This document shows, piece after piece, positions 1 to 9,555 of a DNA stretch of 64,000 nt (positions are counted from its first letter, which is position 1; every line of letters begins with the position of its first letter). This stretch comes from Robiginitomaculum sp. GTDB taxonomy: Bacteria > Pseudomonadota > Alphaproteobacteria > Caulobacterales > Maricaulaceae. The position numbers and the translations under genes were made by a program. The notes beneath the pieces were generated by a model. That model saw only the letters and a list, made by a program, of their open reading frames with translations, did not search any database and was not told the origin of the DNA. The stretch covers positions 1 through 64,000 of the forward strand of contig JALSHE010000001.1 in NCBI GenBank assembly GCA_026982415.1. Reading direction: 5' to 3'.

Positions 1-48
1 AATGCGCACGGCTTCTTGTTGAAATGCTTTGGTATGTTGCTTGGCCAT
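1..48 (-). mobile_element. Start of a transposase OrfA-like gene (IS3-family-like), truncated by the window edge
   Basis: Reverse strand reads ATGGCCAAGCAACATACCAAAGCATTTCAACAAGAAGCCGTGCGC = MAKQHTKAFQQEAVR, resembling IS3 OrfA N-termini; AGGAG RBS at 56-60. Only 16 codons visible. Confidence 0.55.
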
Positions 49-82
49 AATAGTTCTCCTTGATGGCTGTTATTACTCATAA

Positions 83-111
83 CAACCCGGAACTAAACCG
101 GGACAAGTCCA
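83..111. repeat. Putative IS terminal sequence, copy 1 (caacccggaactaaaccgggacaagtcca)
   Basis: Lies just outside the transposase start; 28/29 identical to 13900..13928. Confidence 0.5.
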
Positions 112-206
112 TAGTGAACCCAATTAACGAAAACCGTTCTAAGCCTATGGGGGAAGCGGATAACTCTGACAGTGAAATCCGTGAAGCGCGCCGAAAACTT
201 CAAAAC

Positions 207-1121
207 CTACGGCGTTGTGTTATTACTGAAATTGTTGCCCAGATTATAGCTTAGGCTGAGGTCAACAGGAATGGCGGCGCGGATTTGTTGTACGAATATA
301 CCAATTTCGGATAGACTGTTGCGCGGCACGAAAATAATATCACCGCGCCTTAGCTGCATATTGTCTGCGTAGGAACGGACATTTTGCAGGCCGCGTTTAT
401 GGTCGATCACCCGCATCATCAAGCCGCCGTTCGGCGCACGGCGTAAAATAGCCACTTCGCGGGTTTTGGCGGATGGTAGGAAACCACCAGCCATGATGAT
501 GGCCTCTAACGAACCAATAGGTCCGCTCAGGGCATAGGTACCTTGCTGGGTCACTTGACCACCCACATATATGCTTTGTTGGGCAAATGCACGGCTGGTT
601 ATAGCCGTTGTTGGGTCGACCAACTGTTTGGCAAGTTCGGCGCGAATGGCTTGTTCAAGCCACGGAATTGATCGCCCCGCCGCCATAATAGTACCAACCA
701 AAGGCATTGAAATGCGCCCGTCCGGTGCGACGGTAAGGGTGCGGGATAATTCCGGTGCAGTTTGGACGACAACATCAATTTGATCGCCGGGGAATAATTT
801 ATACTGAGGTTCATAATCGACCCACTGTTGGAACATATCGTAAGGGCCAGGCGGCGGAACGGCACCAGTATTCACATTCGCGATCCCGTAGCGGTTTGCA
901 GAGCGATTCGGTGCGCGTAGTTGGCGGCTGTTAATATTGCGGTTTTGAACCATCCGTCCCGAGTTATAGTTAACAGGATGCACGTTTTTTGCCTGAAATT
1001 GATTCGTTTTGTTATAGGGATGGGTATTTGAATTGGCGCTACAGCCTGCCGTGCTTGCTAAAGAAATGGCCATAATGCCTGTGATTAGGCCATTTTTTCC
1101 AATATTGCGCATATTTACCAA
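207..1121 (-). CDS. Polysaccharide export lipoprotein, Wza/SLBB-like
   Basis: Lipobox-like LASTAGC; YKLFPGDQIDVVVQTAPELSRTLTVAPDGRISMPLVGTI is typical of Poly_export; SLBB-like IYVGGQVTQQGTY. Confidence 0.88.
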   Translation of the reverse strand: MVNMRNIGKNGLITGIMAISLASTAGCSANSNTHPYNKTNQFQAKNVHPVNYNSGRMVQNRNINSRQLRAPNRSANRYGIANVNTGAVPPPGPYDMFQQWVDYEPQYKLFPGDQIDVVVQTAPELSRTLTVAPDGRISMPLVGTIMAAGRSIPWLEQAIRAELAKQLVDPTTAITSRAFAQQSIYVGGQVTQQGTYALSGPIGSLEAIIMAGGFLPSAKTREVAILRRAPNGGLMMRVIDHKRGLQNVRSYADNMQLRRGDIIFVPRNSLSEIGIFVQQIRAAIPVDLSLSYNLGNNFSNNTTP

Positions 1122-1220
1122 CCTTAATCTGAAACTTAATGTGTTTTTTCAACAGTTAACAAAAATGGCTAAGGAAATATTAAATTTTAGCCGTTCAAGT
1201 GCGTTAACGAATTTGTTTAT

Positions 1221-3101
1221 GTGAGGATAAGTATGGCCCAATACGGTCAATATGCAGGCAATACTGGTGGCGCAGGCTATGATGGAAACGGCAGTGGTAT
1301 TCGCCTTCGCGCCATACCCGGTGCGTTTTTGAAACAGATGCTCTGGGCAATTCCGCTTATATTTATTTTGGTCGGCTTGAGCTTCTACTTTACCAAGGAT
1401 GTCAAACGTCAATATATGGCCGAGGGGCGGATATTGGTTGAGTATGTTTACAATCCGGTTTCAGGCAGTGCCAATTTTAACAGTCCACTTTCCATTACCT
1501 CTGATCAGGTGACTTTGACGGAAGTTGGCATTATCAAAAATTCGGCTATTTTGGATGAAGTCATCAATACAATGATCAGTTCAAAGGCCAATGGTGGTGT
1601 CGGCGGCGAGCGGTTTGCGCCAAAACTATATAATAAGTGGGTTACGGCTCCGAAAAATGCGAAAACTGACCCTTGGAACGACATCGTCAAAATGGTCGAC
1701 GCGTCTTATGCGGTTATGCCGTCGCCAAAATCATCAATAGTTGATTTGTCGTATAAACACCAGGATCCGGACGTCGCCGTAAAGACGCTCAATGCTTTTA
1801 TGGCGTCTTATAGCAATTTCAGAAAACGGAAATTTGTCATTCAAAAATCTGGCAATTTGTCGGAGCGTCGTAGAGATACCGAGGAGCAATTGGCCAGTAT
1901 CGAGGCCAAAATTCAAAAATTGCTCAACAAAAACAACATTTCCGATTTTACAGCCGAGCAAACCGGCGTGCGGACACGCGCCGAATTACTGCGCACACAG
2001 CTCAATACACTCAGAGGGCGTTTGGCGGCCTCGGAAGCGGCTTTGGCCGCTAGCGAAGACCAATTAAGGCAGTTGCCGCCAACAATTGATCTCTATATAG
2101 ACGACCGTGGTTCGCAAAGATTAGCACAGGCAGAACTTGAACGGCGGCAATTGCTCGCCAAATATTTACCGACAAGCACAGTTGTTCGGGCGAAAGATGC
2201 CGAGATTCAACAATTGCGCACACAAGTAAACGCCAATGGCGGTAAGCCGTCCGGAGGGCGCCGTGTCGGCCCCAATCCTAATTATCAGTCGGGTTTAACC
2301 CAAAGAAACACCTTCCAATCGACGGCTGATAGCTTGCGAGAACAAGAAGTGACATTGCAAAGACAACTCAATGGAGCCGTTGCCAAGGTCAAGCGGATGC
2401 GCGAAATTGGGCCGTCATATGCAAATCTGGTACGCGAGAAAACCACTGTCGAGACTCGTTTGGCGCGTTTACAAGCCCGCGAAACCGAAGCTTTGGTCGA
2501 TGAACAACAACTTGAGAATTCCAGCGACCATATTAAATTCATCACCACGCCGACCATGGCACGTAAGGGGCGCAATATGAAAAAAATACTACGGGCTTTG
2601 GCTTTTCTAGGGGCAACATTTAGTGTGTTTATGTTGGCTTTGCTGAGGGTGTTTTTGGATCCAAAATTATATGGCCCCGGCGCGCAGACCCGTGTTCGCG
2701 AGACAACAGAGCCGGGTACTGAACCCGCATATTATAATGATATACCCGAATCAGTGCCGAATTATGCGCCAGATATTGCACCTGAGCCGGCCTATGCTCC
2801 CAATCATGCACCTGCCGCTTATGGCCCGGATGTGTATGATGGTGGCGGGACGGGTTACGCCGAACTGGCATATGAGCCGCCAAGTCCTTACGGGGAGCCT
2901 GCACCTGTTGAAATGGAAGTACCGCAAATTTATGCGGATGGTAGTTATGGGGGCGGCAATGGACTTGATAATCCGTACGCAAGTTCTCCGGCGCACCCTT
3001 ATGCACCTGTAGGATCACCTGTAGGCGCGCCTGCAAATCATGTTGGGCCGTCCGGTAATATTCCTGTTCTCGGCACAACTGATCCAAAACCTTACACTTA
3101 G
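1221..3101 (+). CDS. Chain-length determinant / GumC-Wzz-like exopolysaccharide transport protein with a Tyr/Pro-rich C-terminal tail
   Basis: Two TM segments flanking a coiled-coil region; PSYANLVREKTTVETRLARLQARETEA is typical of the Wzz/GumC family. Confidence 0.8.
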   Translation: MRISMAQYGQYAGNTGGAGYDGNGSGIRLRAIPGAFLKQMLWAIPLIFILVGLSFYFTKDVKRQYMAEGRILVEYVYNPVSGSANFNSPLSITSDQVTLTEVGIIKNSAILDEVINTMISSKANGGVGGERFAPKLYNKWVTAPKNAKTDPWNDIVKMVDASYAVMPSPKSSIVDLSYKHQDPDVAVKTLNAFMASYSNFRKRKFVIQKSGNLSERRRDTEEQLASIEAKIQKLLNKNNISDFTAEQTGVRTRAELLRTQLNTLRGRLAASEAALAASEDQLRQLPPTIDLYIDDRGSQRLAQAELERRQLLAKYLPTSTVVRAKDAEIQQLRTQVNANGGKPSGGRRVGPNPNYQSGLTQRNTFQSTADSLREQEVTLQRQLNGAVAKVKRMREIGPSYANLVREKTTVETRLARLQARETEALVDEQQLENSSDHIKFITTPTMARKGRNMKKILRALAFLGATFSVFMLALLRVFLDPKLYGPGAQTRVRETTEPGTEPAYYNDIPESVPNYAPDIAPEPAYAPNHAPAAYGPDVYDGGGTGYAELAYEPPSPYGEPAPVEMEVPQIYADGSYGGGNGLDNPYASSPAHPYAPVGSPVGAPANHVGPSGNIPVLGTTDPKPYT

Positions 3102-3106
3102 AATTT

Positions 3107-3826
3107 ATGGATGCCGGCTCAAATGACCAAAGCTTGCAAACCGCATGGGAAAGCTTGTCTCATGGCCGGCGTGCCGATGGTCATGGAGCCGTTTATGCTT
3201 TTGCATCGCCAACTTCCAATGTGGGCACTTCATATGTAACACGCAATATGGCGTTATTGGTTGCGGCGCAATTGCCGCCGGGCGAGCAGGTGCTCATTGT
3301 TGATATGGATATCCAATCAAGCGCCCAGGCCAATTGGTTCTTCGCGCAGCAAGCCGTGACCAAATACGGTAGCCCGGACGGCCCCTACGATGCCAGTTTC
3401 GGTATGCAGCCATTTTGGCGGGTGACGCCGTCTATGGTGGGTAAGGATGGTCAAAATTTGACAGACAGCCATTTCATGAGCCTGCATGTGGTCAATTCCG
3501 CCAATGTTGCATTCACCTGTTTCCAATGGCAAGAATTCCGCCCCGGACAAGCGGTTCATATGCAAAACGCCCATGGGTATTGGCTCAAATTGCGTGAAAA
3601 TTTTGCCGCAATTTTCGTGGATACCCCCGCATTGGACCGCGCCGATATTCTCGGCGCTATTTGCCCGCTAGCGGACAGTACCGTATTGGTCTGCGCTCCC
3701 GGGGAAGCCCAGTCAAAAGCTCTTGGTGATGCCTATACAAAAATCAGCGCAATGCCTTCGCAGTGTGCGGGCGTTATTCTCAACGACTTGCCGCCTCAAT
3801 ATTCCGGTTATGGGGGCAGTATATGA
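3107..3826 (+). CDS. CpsD/CapB-like P-loop (BY-kinase-related) exopolysaccharide protein
   Basis: GAVYAFASPTSNVGTSYVTRNMALLVAAQLPPGEQVLIVDMDIQSSAQANWFF; downstream of the Wzz-like gene; ATGA overlap with the next gene. Confidence 0.7.
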   Translation: MDAGSNDQSLQTAWESLSHGRRADGHGAVYAFASPTSNVGTSYVTRNMALLVAAQLPPGEQVLIVDMDIQSSAQANWFFAQQAVTKYGSPDGPYDASFGMQPFWRVTPSMVGKDGQNLTDSHFMSLHVVNSANVAFTCFQWQEFRPGQAVHMQNAHGYWLKLRENFAAIFVDTPALDRADILGAICPLADSTVLVCAPGEAQSKALGDAYTKISAMPSQCAGVILNDLPPQYSGYGGSI

Positions 3827-5133
3827 GTTACGGCGGCACATTGACGGGCGCGCCGCTGGATTACGGTTATGATAACATAGCTGCCCGCAACCGCATGGGG
3901 TTGCGCCTGTTGCGCTGGACCGAAGAAATTATTGTATTTGTTTTGTTGTTTCAGTTTTCTACGGCACTGGTCGCGCTTATTTTAACAGATCCAAATGATT
4001 TGACATCTACATCAATGCTGGCACGGAACCTCTGGTATCCAGGCTATATTTTGGTGATGTTATTAACATTACGCTGGTTGCCCAAGGTCGTCCGTATGGC
4101 GGTATTTAACCCGCTATTGGTCATCAGCGTGTTGTGGTGCGGCCTTAGCTATATCTGGTCTATTGAACCTGACGTGACTTTACGGCGCAGTGTGGCTTTG
4201 TTAATGACAACATTATTTGGCTTGGTTCTGGCGGCACGCTATGATTGGAACGAATTGGTACAGCGGCTGGCACTGGTGTTTTTGGTCACGGCGGTCATTA
4301 GTCTGGTCTTGGCCGTTGGCGTCCCCCAGCTTGGGCAAATGCAAGAAATCCACCAAGGCGCATGGCGCGGCGCGTGGCTGGAAAAGAACTCATTTGGGGT
4401 GCGGATGGCTATGGGTTTGGCGTTGATGATGTGCGCTTTTGCCATGCAGCCCAAACGCTGGTGGCTGTGGGTGCCGGGCGGGGTGCTTTGTTTCGGCTTG
4501 GTCATTATGTCGACTTCCAAAGCGGCATTACTGGCGGCTTTGGTGGCGATTTTGGGCTTTTTGGTTATCCGGGTATTTCGCCGCTTTCCGATATTGCGCG
4601 TCCCCGTCATGTACGGCGTGGTGATTGGGGTTGGGGTGATGACGTTCTTGTTGATCTTTATGCCCGATATGATGTTCGAGCTTATCGGTAAGGAGCGTAC
4701 CCTGACGGGGCGGACAGATATTTGGCACGCTCTGGCACAAGCCATCCGCGAGAAACCGTTGCTTGGCTATGGTTACGGCACGTTCTGGAACGACCTTAAC
4801 GGGCCGTCTTACTGGGTGCGGTTTAGCTTAGAATGGGGCGTGCCAACCGCACATAATGGCTGGGTCGAGACTTGGTTGTCTGCGGGTATTGTTGCGGTTG
4901 TTTTATTTGGGCTTTTATATTTGATTGCATTATTGCTGGCAATTGGGCGCTTGTACCGGGGCGGGGTGGAGAATTATTGGGTGATTTTATCCACCATATT
5001 ATTCCTCATGATTTCCCTGTCGGAAAGCACAATCTTGCAACAAAATGATTTAAGCTGGGTAATTTTTGTTGCGACATCGGCAAAACTGTTCGCATTTTCC
5101 CCAGCCTGGTGGCGGTATAAGCCTAGTTCCTAA
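3823..5133 (+). CDS. O-antigen ligase/polymerase-like membrane protein (Wzy/WaaL type)
   Basis: Multi-TM; LTGRTDIWHALAQAIREKPLLGYGYGTFW is the typical O-antigen ligase motif; start moved to the ATG at 3823 overlapping the upstream stop. Confidence 0.85.
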   Translation: MSYGGTLTGAPLDYGYDNIAARNRMGLRLLRWTEEIIVFVLLFQFSTALVALILTDPNDLTSTSMLARNLWYPGYILVMLLTLRWLPKVVRMAVFNPLLVISVLWCGLSYIWSIEPDVTLRRSVALLMTTLFGLVLAARYDWNELVQRLALVFLVTAVISLVLAVGVPQLGQMQEIHQGAWRGAWLEKNSFGVRMAMGLALMMCAFAMQPKRWWLWVPGGVLCFGLVIMSTSKAALLAALVAILGFLVIRVFRRFPILRVPVMYGVVIGVGVMTFLLIFMPDMMFELIGKERTLTGRTDIWHALAQAIREKPLLGYGYGTFWNDLNGPSYWVRFSLEWGVPTAHNGWVETWLSAGIVAVVLFGLLYLIALLLAIGRLYRGGVENYWVILSTILFLMISLSESTILQQNDLSWVIFVATSAKLFAFSPAWWRYKPSS

Positions 5134-5162
5134 ATGGTCACCGCGATTTAATGAGCCGCAAT

Positions 5163-5999
5163 CTAATGAGAGTGTGCGACTTTTAAGGTTAGCGCCGTAT
5201 AATCGGAATGATACACACCATCCGGTTTAGCCGGCATGGTAATCCACACCGCTGTGAGCATTGCGGCTCCGGAATGGGGGTGGTCAACGATCACCATACC
5301 GTTTTTATCCGTTACGGTTTTATGACCCTTGTCATCAATATCGTACACCACCACGTCTTGCCCCGCCAGCGGCTTGCCGTCGAGTAACAGCACAAATTTT
5401 CTGTCCCCGGACTTGCTGGCAACAAATTCCAGCTTTTGGCCAACGGGCTTATATTTTGCATTGGCACCATCGGTACAAGTTTTGACACAGAAAAATGTTT
5501 TCGTGTGCTTGTTATAGCTTCTGTTCAAGGGCGGAGTTCCGGGCAGGTCGTTAAATGCCTTGCGCACAGCCGCATTGGCCCCGATTTCCTCCAGATAGCC
5601 CTCGGTATCTTCGGGCTTGATCGCGCCGGAGCGGGTCTTACTGCTCATAGAGGCTACACCAAAGCCGGCATGGTCAGCTTTAAATGTCATGTTGAGATAG
5701 GTTTTGTTTTCTGTGAGCGTGGTCGCACGAATGTCTTGCCCGGCCAGCACAACTGAACTGAAGGCAATCCTGTCTTTGCCCGGCCCAAATTCTAATTTAG
5801 GGAATGCTAAGGCGCTGGTAAGGGCGATCTCTACCGTGTCGCCGGGCTGCCACATAAATTTGGTAGGCCACAAAAATGTTTTATGGGCAAGGGCAGGCAC
5901 GGCAAAAAGCACCGCGCTCAAGACAGCGCTGGCAAAAATACGTTTGCGAAAAGGTTTAATGTGGGCGTTCTGTAAATTTAACATATGACATATCTCCAA
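5163..5999 (-). CDS. DUF4198-like secreted protein
   Basis: Signal peptide then AHKTFLWPTKFMWQPGDTVEIALTSALAFP and GQDVVVYDIDDKGHKTVTDKNGMVIVDHPHSG. Confidence 0.65.
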   Translation of the reverse strand: MEICHMLNLQNAHIKPFRKRIFASAVLSAVLFAVPALAHKTFLWPTKFMWQPGDTVEIALTSALAFPKLEFGPGKDRIAFSSVVLAGQDIRATTLTENKTYLNMTFKADHAGFGVASMSSKTRSGAIKPEDTEGYLEEIGANAAVRKAFNDLPGTPPLNRSYNKHTKTFFCVKTCTDGANAKYKPVGQKLEFVASKSGDRKFVLLLDGKPLAGQDVVVYDIDDKGHKTVTDKNGMVIVDHPHSGAAMLTAVWITMPAKPDGVYHSDYTALTLKVAHSH

Positions 6000-6083
6000 A
6001 TGGGTTTTGGCGGGTTTTCCTGACGCTAGAGGTAAAGCAACAAAATGTCACTCCAAAAAATACATGAGCGAAATGTTGGAACG

Positions 6084-6290
6084 CCGGGTTACGGTCAGTA
6101 ACCGAGACTAAGCTGTAGGGTGGATTAGCGCCTTTTGCGCGTAATCCACCTTGAGTGTTTCACCGATGGTGGATTACGCTAACGCTAATCCACTCTACAA
6201 TAATCCGCCCGTTAATAGTCGCGGTTCACCAAAAGGCGTTCCCGTTGGCCACTATCACCAAAACCTAAGAGTCTCGGTAACCGTCACCGG
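6084..6290. repeat. Nested inverted repeat; inner 6114..6199 is copy 1 of a dispersed palindrome (tgtagggtggattagcg...cgctaatccactctaca)
   Basis: Outer arms ccgggttacggtcagtaaccgagact / agtctcggtaaccgtcaccgg and inner arms seen directly. Confidence 0.75.
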
Positions 6291-6308
6291 AATAAGAATC
6301 ACGTATTT

Positions 6309-7412
6309 CTAATCATCGAGCAGGTCAGAATTTTTTGGCGTAGGCAGATCTAACTGACCAATTTTATCAGCGCGCCCCGTAATCTTACTACTAGAGATAA
6401 GAATATCATCAACGTCTTTGCTAGCCTGTTTGAAATGGGTTTGTAGCTTAGTTGTGCGCTCTGATAATCGCCTAACATCATCCGCTAAAACGCCGACCTC
6501 TTTTTGGATAATATGGGCTTGCTCGCGCATAGCCGCGTCTTTCATCACAGCGCGCATCGTGTGCAAGGTTGCCATAAATGTGGTGGGGGAAACAATCATC
6601 ACTTTTTGCACAAACCCTTTTTCAACGAGATCTGAAAAGTTTGTATGTAGCTCTGCATAGATAGCCTCGGACGGCAAAAACATTAGCGCGATTTCGTATG
6701 TCTCGCCAAAGATTAAATACTTCCCCGCAATGGCTTTGATGTGAATAGTTATGTCGCGGCGAAATTCGCGCGCGGTGGTTAGTTTGTCCGCGTCTGTTTC
6801 TGCGCCCGCTAATCTGCGCCAGCTCTCCATAGGGAATTTGGAATCCACCGCCACATGGCCTTGGTCGCCCGGCAAATGAATAAGCGCATCGACCCGTTTG
6901 CCATTAGAGAGCGTTTCTTGGAAGCTATAAGCATTGGGCGGCAGAAAATTTTCAATTAAATCTTGCATTTGCTTCTCGCCAAACGCGCCGCGAGATTGTT
7001 TATTAGAGAGAATACTTTGTAAGCCAGACACTTCGCTCGACAGAGTTTCAATGTTCTTTTGCGCGCGGTCAATCAGCGCCAGCCGCTCGTGCAAAGCCTT
7101 GAGGTTTTGCGAACTGCGCTCTTGTGTTTCGCTCAGGGATTTCCCGACATTTTGCGTCATTTGGTCAAGGCGTAGGTTCAAATTATCTTGTAAATTAGCT
7201 TCGCGCTTGGCCGCATCTATGGAGTATTGCGACAACCGCCCTTGCAGCTCGGCATGCTGTTTATTCATATCCCCAAGATATGCATCCATGCGTGCCCCGC
7301 CCTTGCGGGTAAACGCAATCGCAATCAGCGCGCCCAAAAGCATAAGCGCCGCGCCCAAAATTAGCTCGGCCAGAGAAATCTCAAGCCCTGAATATGATAT
7401 GATAGGTTCCAT
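6309..7412 (-). CDS. rmuC: DNA recombination protein RmuC
   Basis: N-terminal TM, coiled coil, GAFGEKQMQDLIENFLPPNAYSFQETLSNGKRVDALIHLPG, VDSKFPMESWRRL, MIVSPTTFMATLHTM. Confidence 0.92.
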   Translation of the reverse strand: MEPIISYSGLEISLAELILGAALMLLGALIAIAFTRKGGARMDAYLGDMNKQHAELQGRLSQYSIDAAKREANLQDNLNLRLDQMTQNVGKSLSETQERSSQNLKALHERLALIDRAQKNIETLSSEVSGLQSILSNKQSRGAFGEKQMQDLIENFLPPNAYSFQETLSNGKRVDALIHLPGDQGHVAVDSKFPMESWRRLAGAETDADKLTTAREFRRDITIHIKAIAGKYLIFGETYEIALMFLPSEAIYAELHTNFSDLVEKGFVQKVMIVSPTTFMATLHTMRAVMKDAAMREQAHIIQKEVGVLADDVRRLSERTTKLQTHFKQASKDVDDILISSSKITGRADKIGQLDLPTPKNSDLLDD

Positions 7413-7578
7413 AAACCCACTCTATCGCGCCAAAGCAGCTTTGGGAAATACTTTTGGCAATAAAGCTAGCCCGCATAATGGACGTTAATTACGGCAATGG
7501 TATGGACGCCTTCGTTTGAGAAACTGAATGTGCTATAGTGGCCTGCGTTAGAATCTTAACCATTACTCGGAAGCGTCC

Positions 7579-7641
7579 ATGACCAAGGACTTACCACAAT
7601 CGGGCTAGATTTAGCAAAGATTATTTTTACAAGTGTCAGGC
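7579..7641 (+). pseudogene. Remnant of an IS110-like transposase N-terminus with a 1-nt frameshift
   Basis: ATGACCAAGGAC (MTKD) then, shifted one base, ACCACAATCGGGCTAGATTTAGCAAAG (TTIGLDLAK), the hallmark IS110 N-terminal motif. Confidence 0.55.
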
Positions 7642-7724
7642 TACGCTCCCAGATACACGGGAGCGGCGAGACGGGTCATCCGCTTTAAAGAAACGCTTAC
7701 GCGAGCGCAGGTCTTGCCCCCACC

Positions 7725-8669
7725 TTAATACGCCGTATTCTCAACCACAGCTGCCCCGTACAGCTTTGGGGTGAAGCCGCCGAACCAGAGGACTTTGCCT
7801 GCGCCGCCTGCGGATTTGGCTAGGTAATGGATATAGGACGGCTTGCCTGTTATTTTTGTGAGGAGTGCCATGGGTGCGTAGAGCGCGTATTGTACTGCGC
7901 CGACCAGCATCCATTTCGCGACGCCGAGCCAGTTTTTGTTGTCGGCGCATTCCTGGCTTGGGCCTTGGCCGTTGGCGAAGCTGCGGACTTTTACGTATGC
8001 GGGTGTTGCGCGGTGGGGTAATATATCTTCATTGGCTTTAGCGGCACGCGACCAGGCGATTTTTATGCCTTGGGATTTTAGTTCTGAAAACAGTAAATCG
8101 TCCTCGCCGCCCGTTTCGTTCATGTCCACATTGAACGGCGGGGCGGGCAATGTGCATAAATGGGTGTCGAGCAGGGAATTGCCACATCCAAAAAAATCAT
8201 CAACAATACCTTCGGTCAAGTCGGGGCCTTGGCGCGAGAAGAAGTCTACCAGATAATCATTGAATTTTGACGACCCCGGTATGCGGGCGTGAGTCGGTAC
8301 AAAAGCCAAGGCCGCTTCGTATTTTTTGGATATATCCAATAGGGTTTGCAACCAACCTGCACAGGCTTGTTGGTCATCGTCGAGAAAGGCCAGATAACGT
8401 CCCTTGGCGGCTTTGAGTGCGCCATTGCGCGCATTGGAAACACCGGGTTCGGGCACGTGTAAGTAATGGGTTTTTATCGCTGCCGTCTTGGCGAAGTTTT
8501 CAACATAATCTCGCGCACTACCAGCGGGGTCATTGTCTGCAACAATAATTTCCATGGTCAATGCACTAGCCGTCTGGTTCATCAAACTTTCCAGTGCGAT
8601 TTGCAGACCTTTCGCACGCCTAAAGGTTGGCACGATAATGGATACGCCGTTTTTTATGTCCCTAGCCAT
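7725..8669 (-). CDS. Family 2 glycosyltransferase
   Basis: GVSIIVPTFRRAKGLQIALESLMNQT, ADNDPAGSA, YLAFLDDDQQACAGWLQ. Confidence 0.88.
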   Translation of the reverse strand: MARDIKNGVSIIVPTFRRAKGLQIALESLMNQTASALTMEIIVADNDPAGSARDYVENFAKTAAIKTHYLHVPEPGVSNARNGALKAAKGRYLAFLDDDQQACAGWLQTLLDISKKYEAALAFVPTHARIPGSSKFNDYLVDFFSRQGPDLTEGIVDDFFGCGNSLLDTHLCTLPAPPFNVDMNETGGEDDLLFSELKSQGIKIAWSRAAKANEDILPHRATPAYVKVRSFANGQGPSQECADNKNWLGVAKWMLVGAVQYALYAPMALLTKITGKPSYIHYLAKSAGGAGKVLWFGGFTPKLYGAAVVENTAY

Positions 8670-9555
8670 AGTGCCCCTCTAATTTTTCAAGTGCCTTACC
8701 AACGGGGAGAACATCGGCGCCGCAGTCTTTAACCGCAGCAATAACTCTGCCAAAATCTCGGCCACTAATGCCCCACTTGCTTGGGTTGGCGCGCACATCA
8801 TGGGTGAAGAAAATCAACCAGCCCGGTTTTTTCTTAAGCCCTTGCAGCAGTGAAAGCGCTTCGTCCGTTTCTGGTCCGGAAAATAGCGGTGTCGATTTAA
8901 GCAGGTTCAAGTCAGCCTTGCCGTAATGCACGCCGGAACTAACCCCGCGCATTGATTTAAACCGTTTCGCCAGTGCGGCTTTATGAGCCGCATTTGTTGT
9001 ACCGTAAGGCCAGGCAAAATGCTCAATTGGTGTGTCAACGCCCATGGCTTTTAAGGCCGCAGTGTTGCGCTTTGTTTCGGCAATGACCTGCTCGGGCGTG
9101 CTTTGCGCGCAGTCTAAATGAGAATAAGTATGCCCACTAATCTCGTGGCCACATTCGTGCAATTGCTGCACATCTGTAGCGTGAAAGCTTTGCCCGTGGT
9201 GGTTCTCTATGCCCATAAGACCTGCCGCCACATAATAGGTCGCGCGCCAGCCCTGCATGGCCAAAATATCGCCACCCTGATAGCGCGCCGTGCGTGGGAA
9301 ATCGTCAAATGTGAAACTAACCAAAGGCCGCTCCAGTTTAAACTTCAAATTTCTTCGTGCGCGCAAAGGTAAAAGCTTGCGCGATATTTTTGCACCAATG
9401 GACGTGGAGGGTTCATAGGCTTTTATGTGGATATTCTGGCTTATGTCATCACCTCCGCATACCAGCTCGCCCGCCACAATTTCAGGGCTATCAGCCTTAA
9501 TTTGGTTGGCAGGGCGCTTGTGCGCACCAAAAATTTCAACATGGGCCGCATCCAT
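8662..9555 (-). CDS. Polysaccharide deacetylase family protein (start uncertain; true start probably near 9440)
   Basis: RPLVSFTFDDFPRTARYQGG, HEISGHTYSHLDCAQ, HFAWPYGT; the upstream part of the ORF overlaps the neighbouring GT gene. Confidence 0.82.
   Translation of the reverse strand: MDAAHVEIFGAHKRPANQIKADSPEIVAGELVCGGDDISQNIHIKAYEPSTSIGAKISRKLLPLRARRNLKFKLERPLVSFTFDDFPRTARYQGGDILAMQGWRATYYVAAGLMGIENHHGQSFHATDVQQLHECGHEISGHTYSHLDCAQSTPEQVIAETKRNTAALKAMGVDTPIEHFAWPYGTTNAAHKAALAKRFKSMRGVSSGVHYGKADLNLLKSTPLFSGPETDEALSLLQGLKKKPGWLIFFTHDVRANPSKWGISGRDFGRVIAAVKDCGADVLPVGKALEKLEGHYG

Noticed and set aside
60-254. ORF of 64 aa at the left edge
   Set aside because: It begins inside the IS end, overlaps the wza-like gene on the other strand and has no recognisable domain; likely spurious or a disrupted fragment.
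8662-9555. Full-length start of the deacetylase at 9555
   Set aside because: The first ~38 codons overlap the end of the glycosyltransferase reading frame and lack deacetylase similarity; no canonical start was found near 9440, so the true start is left uncertain.
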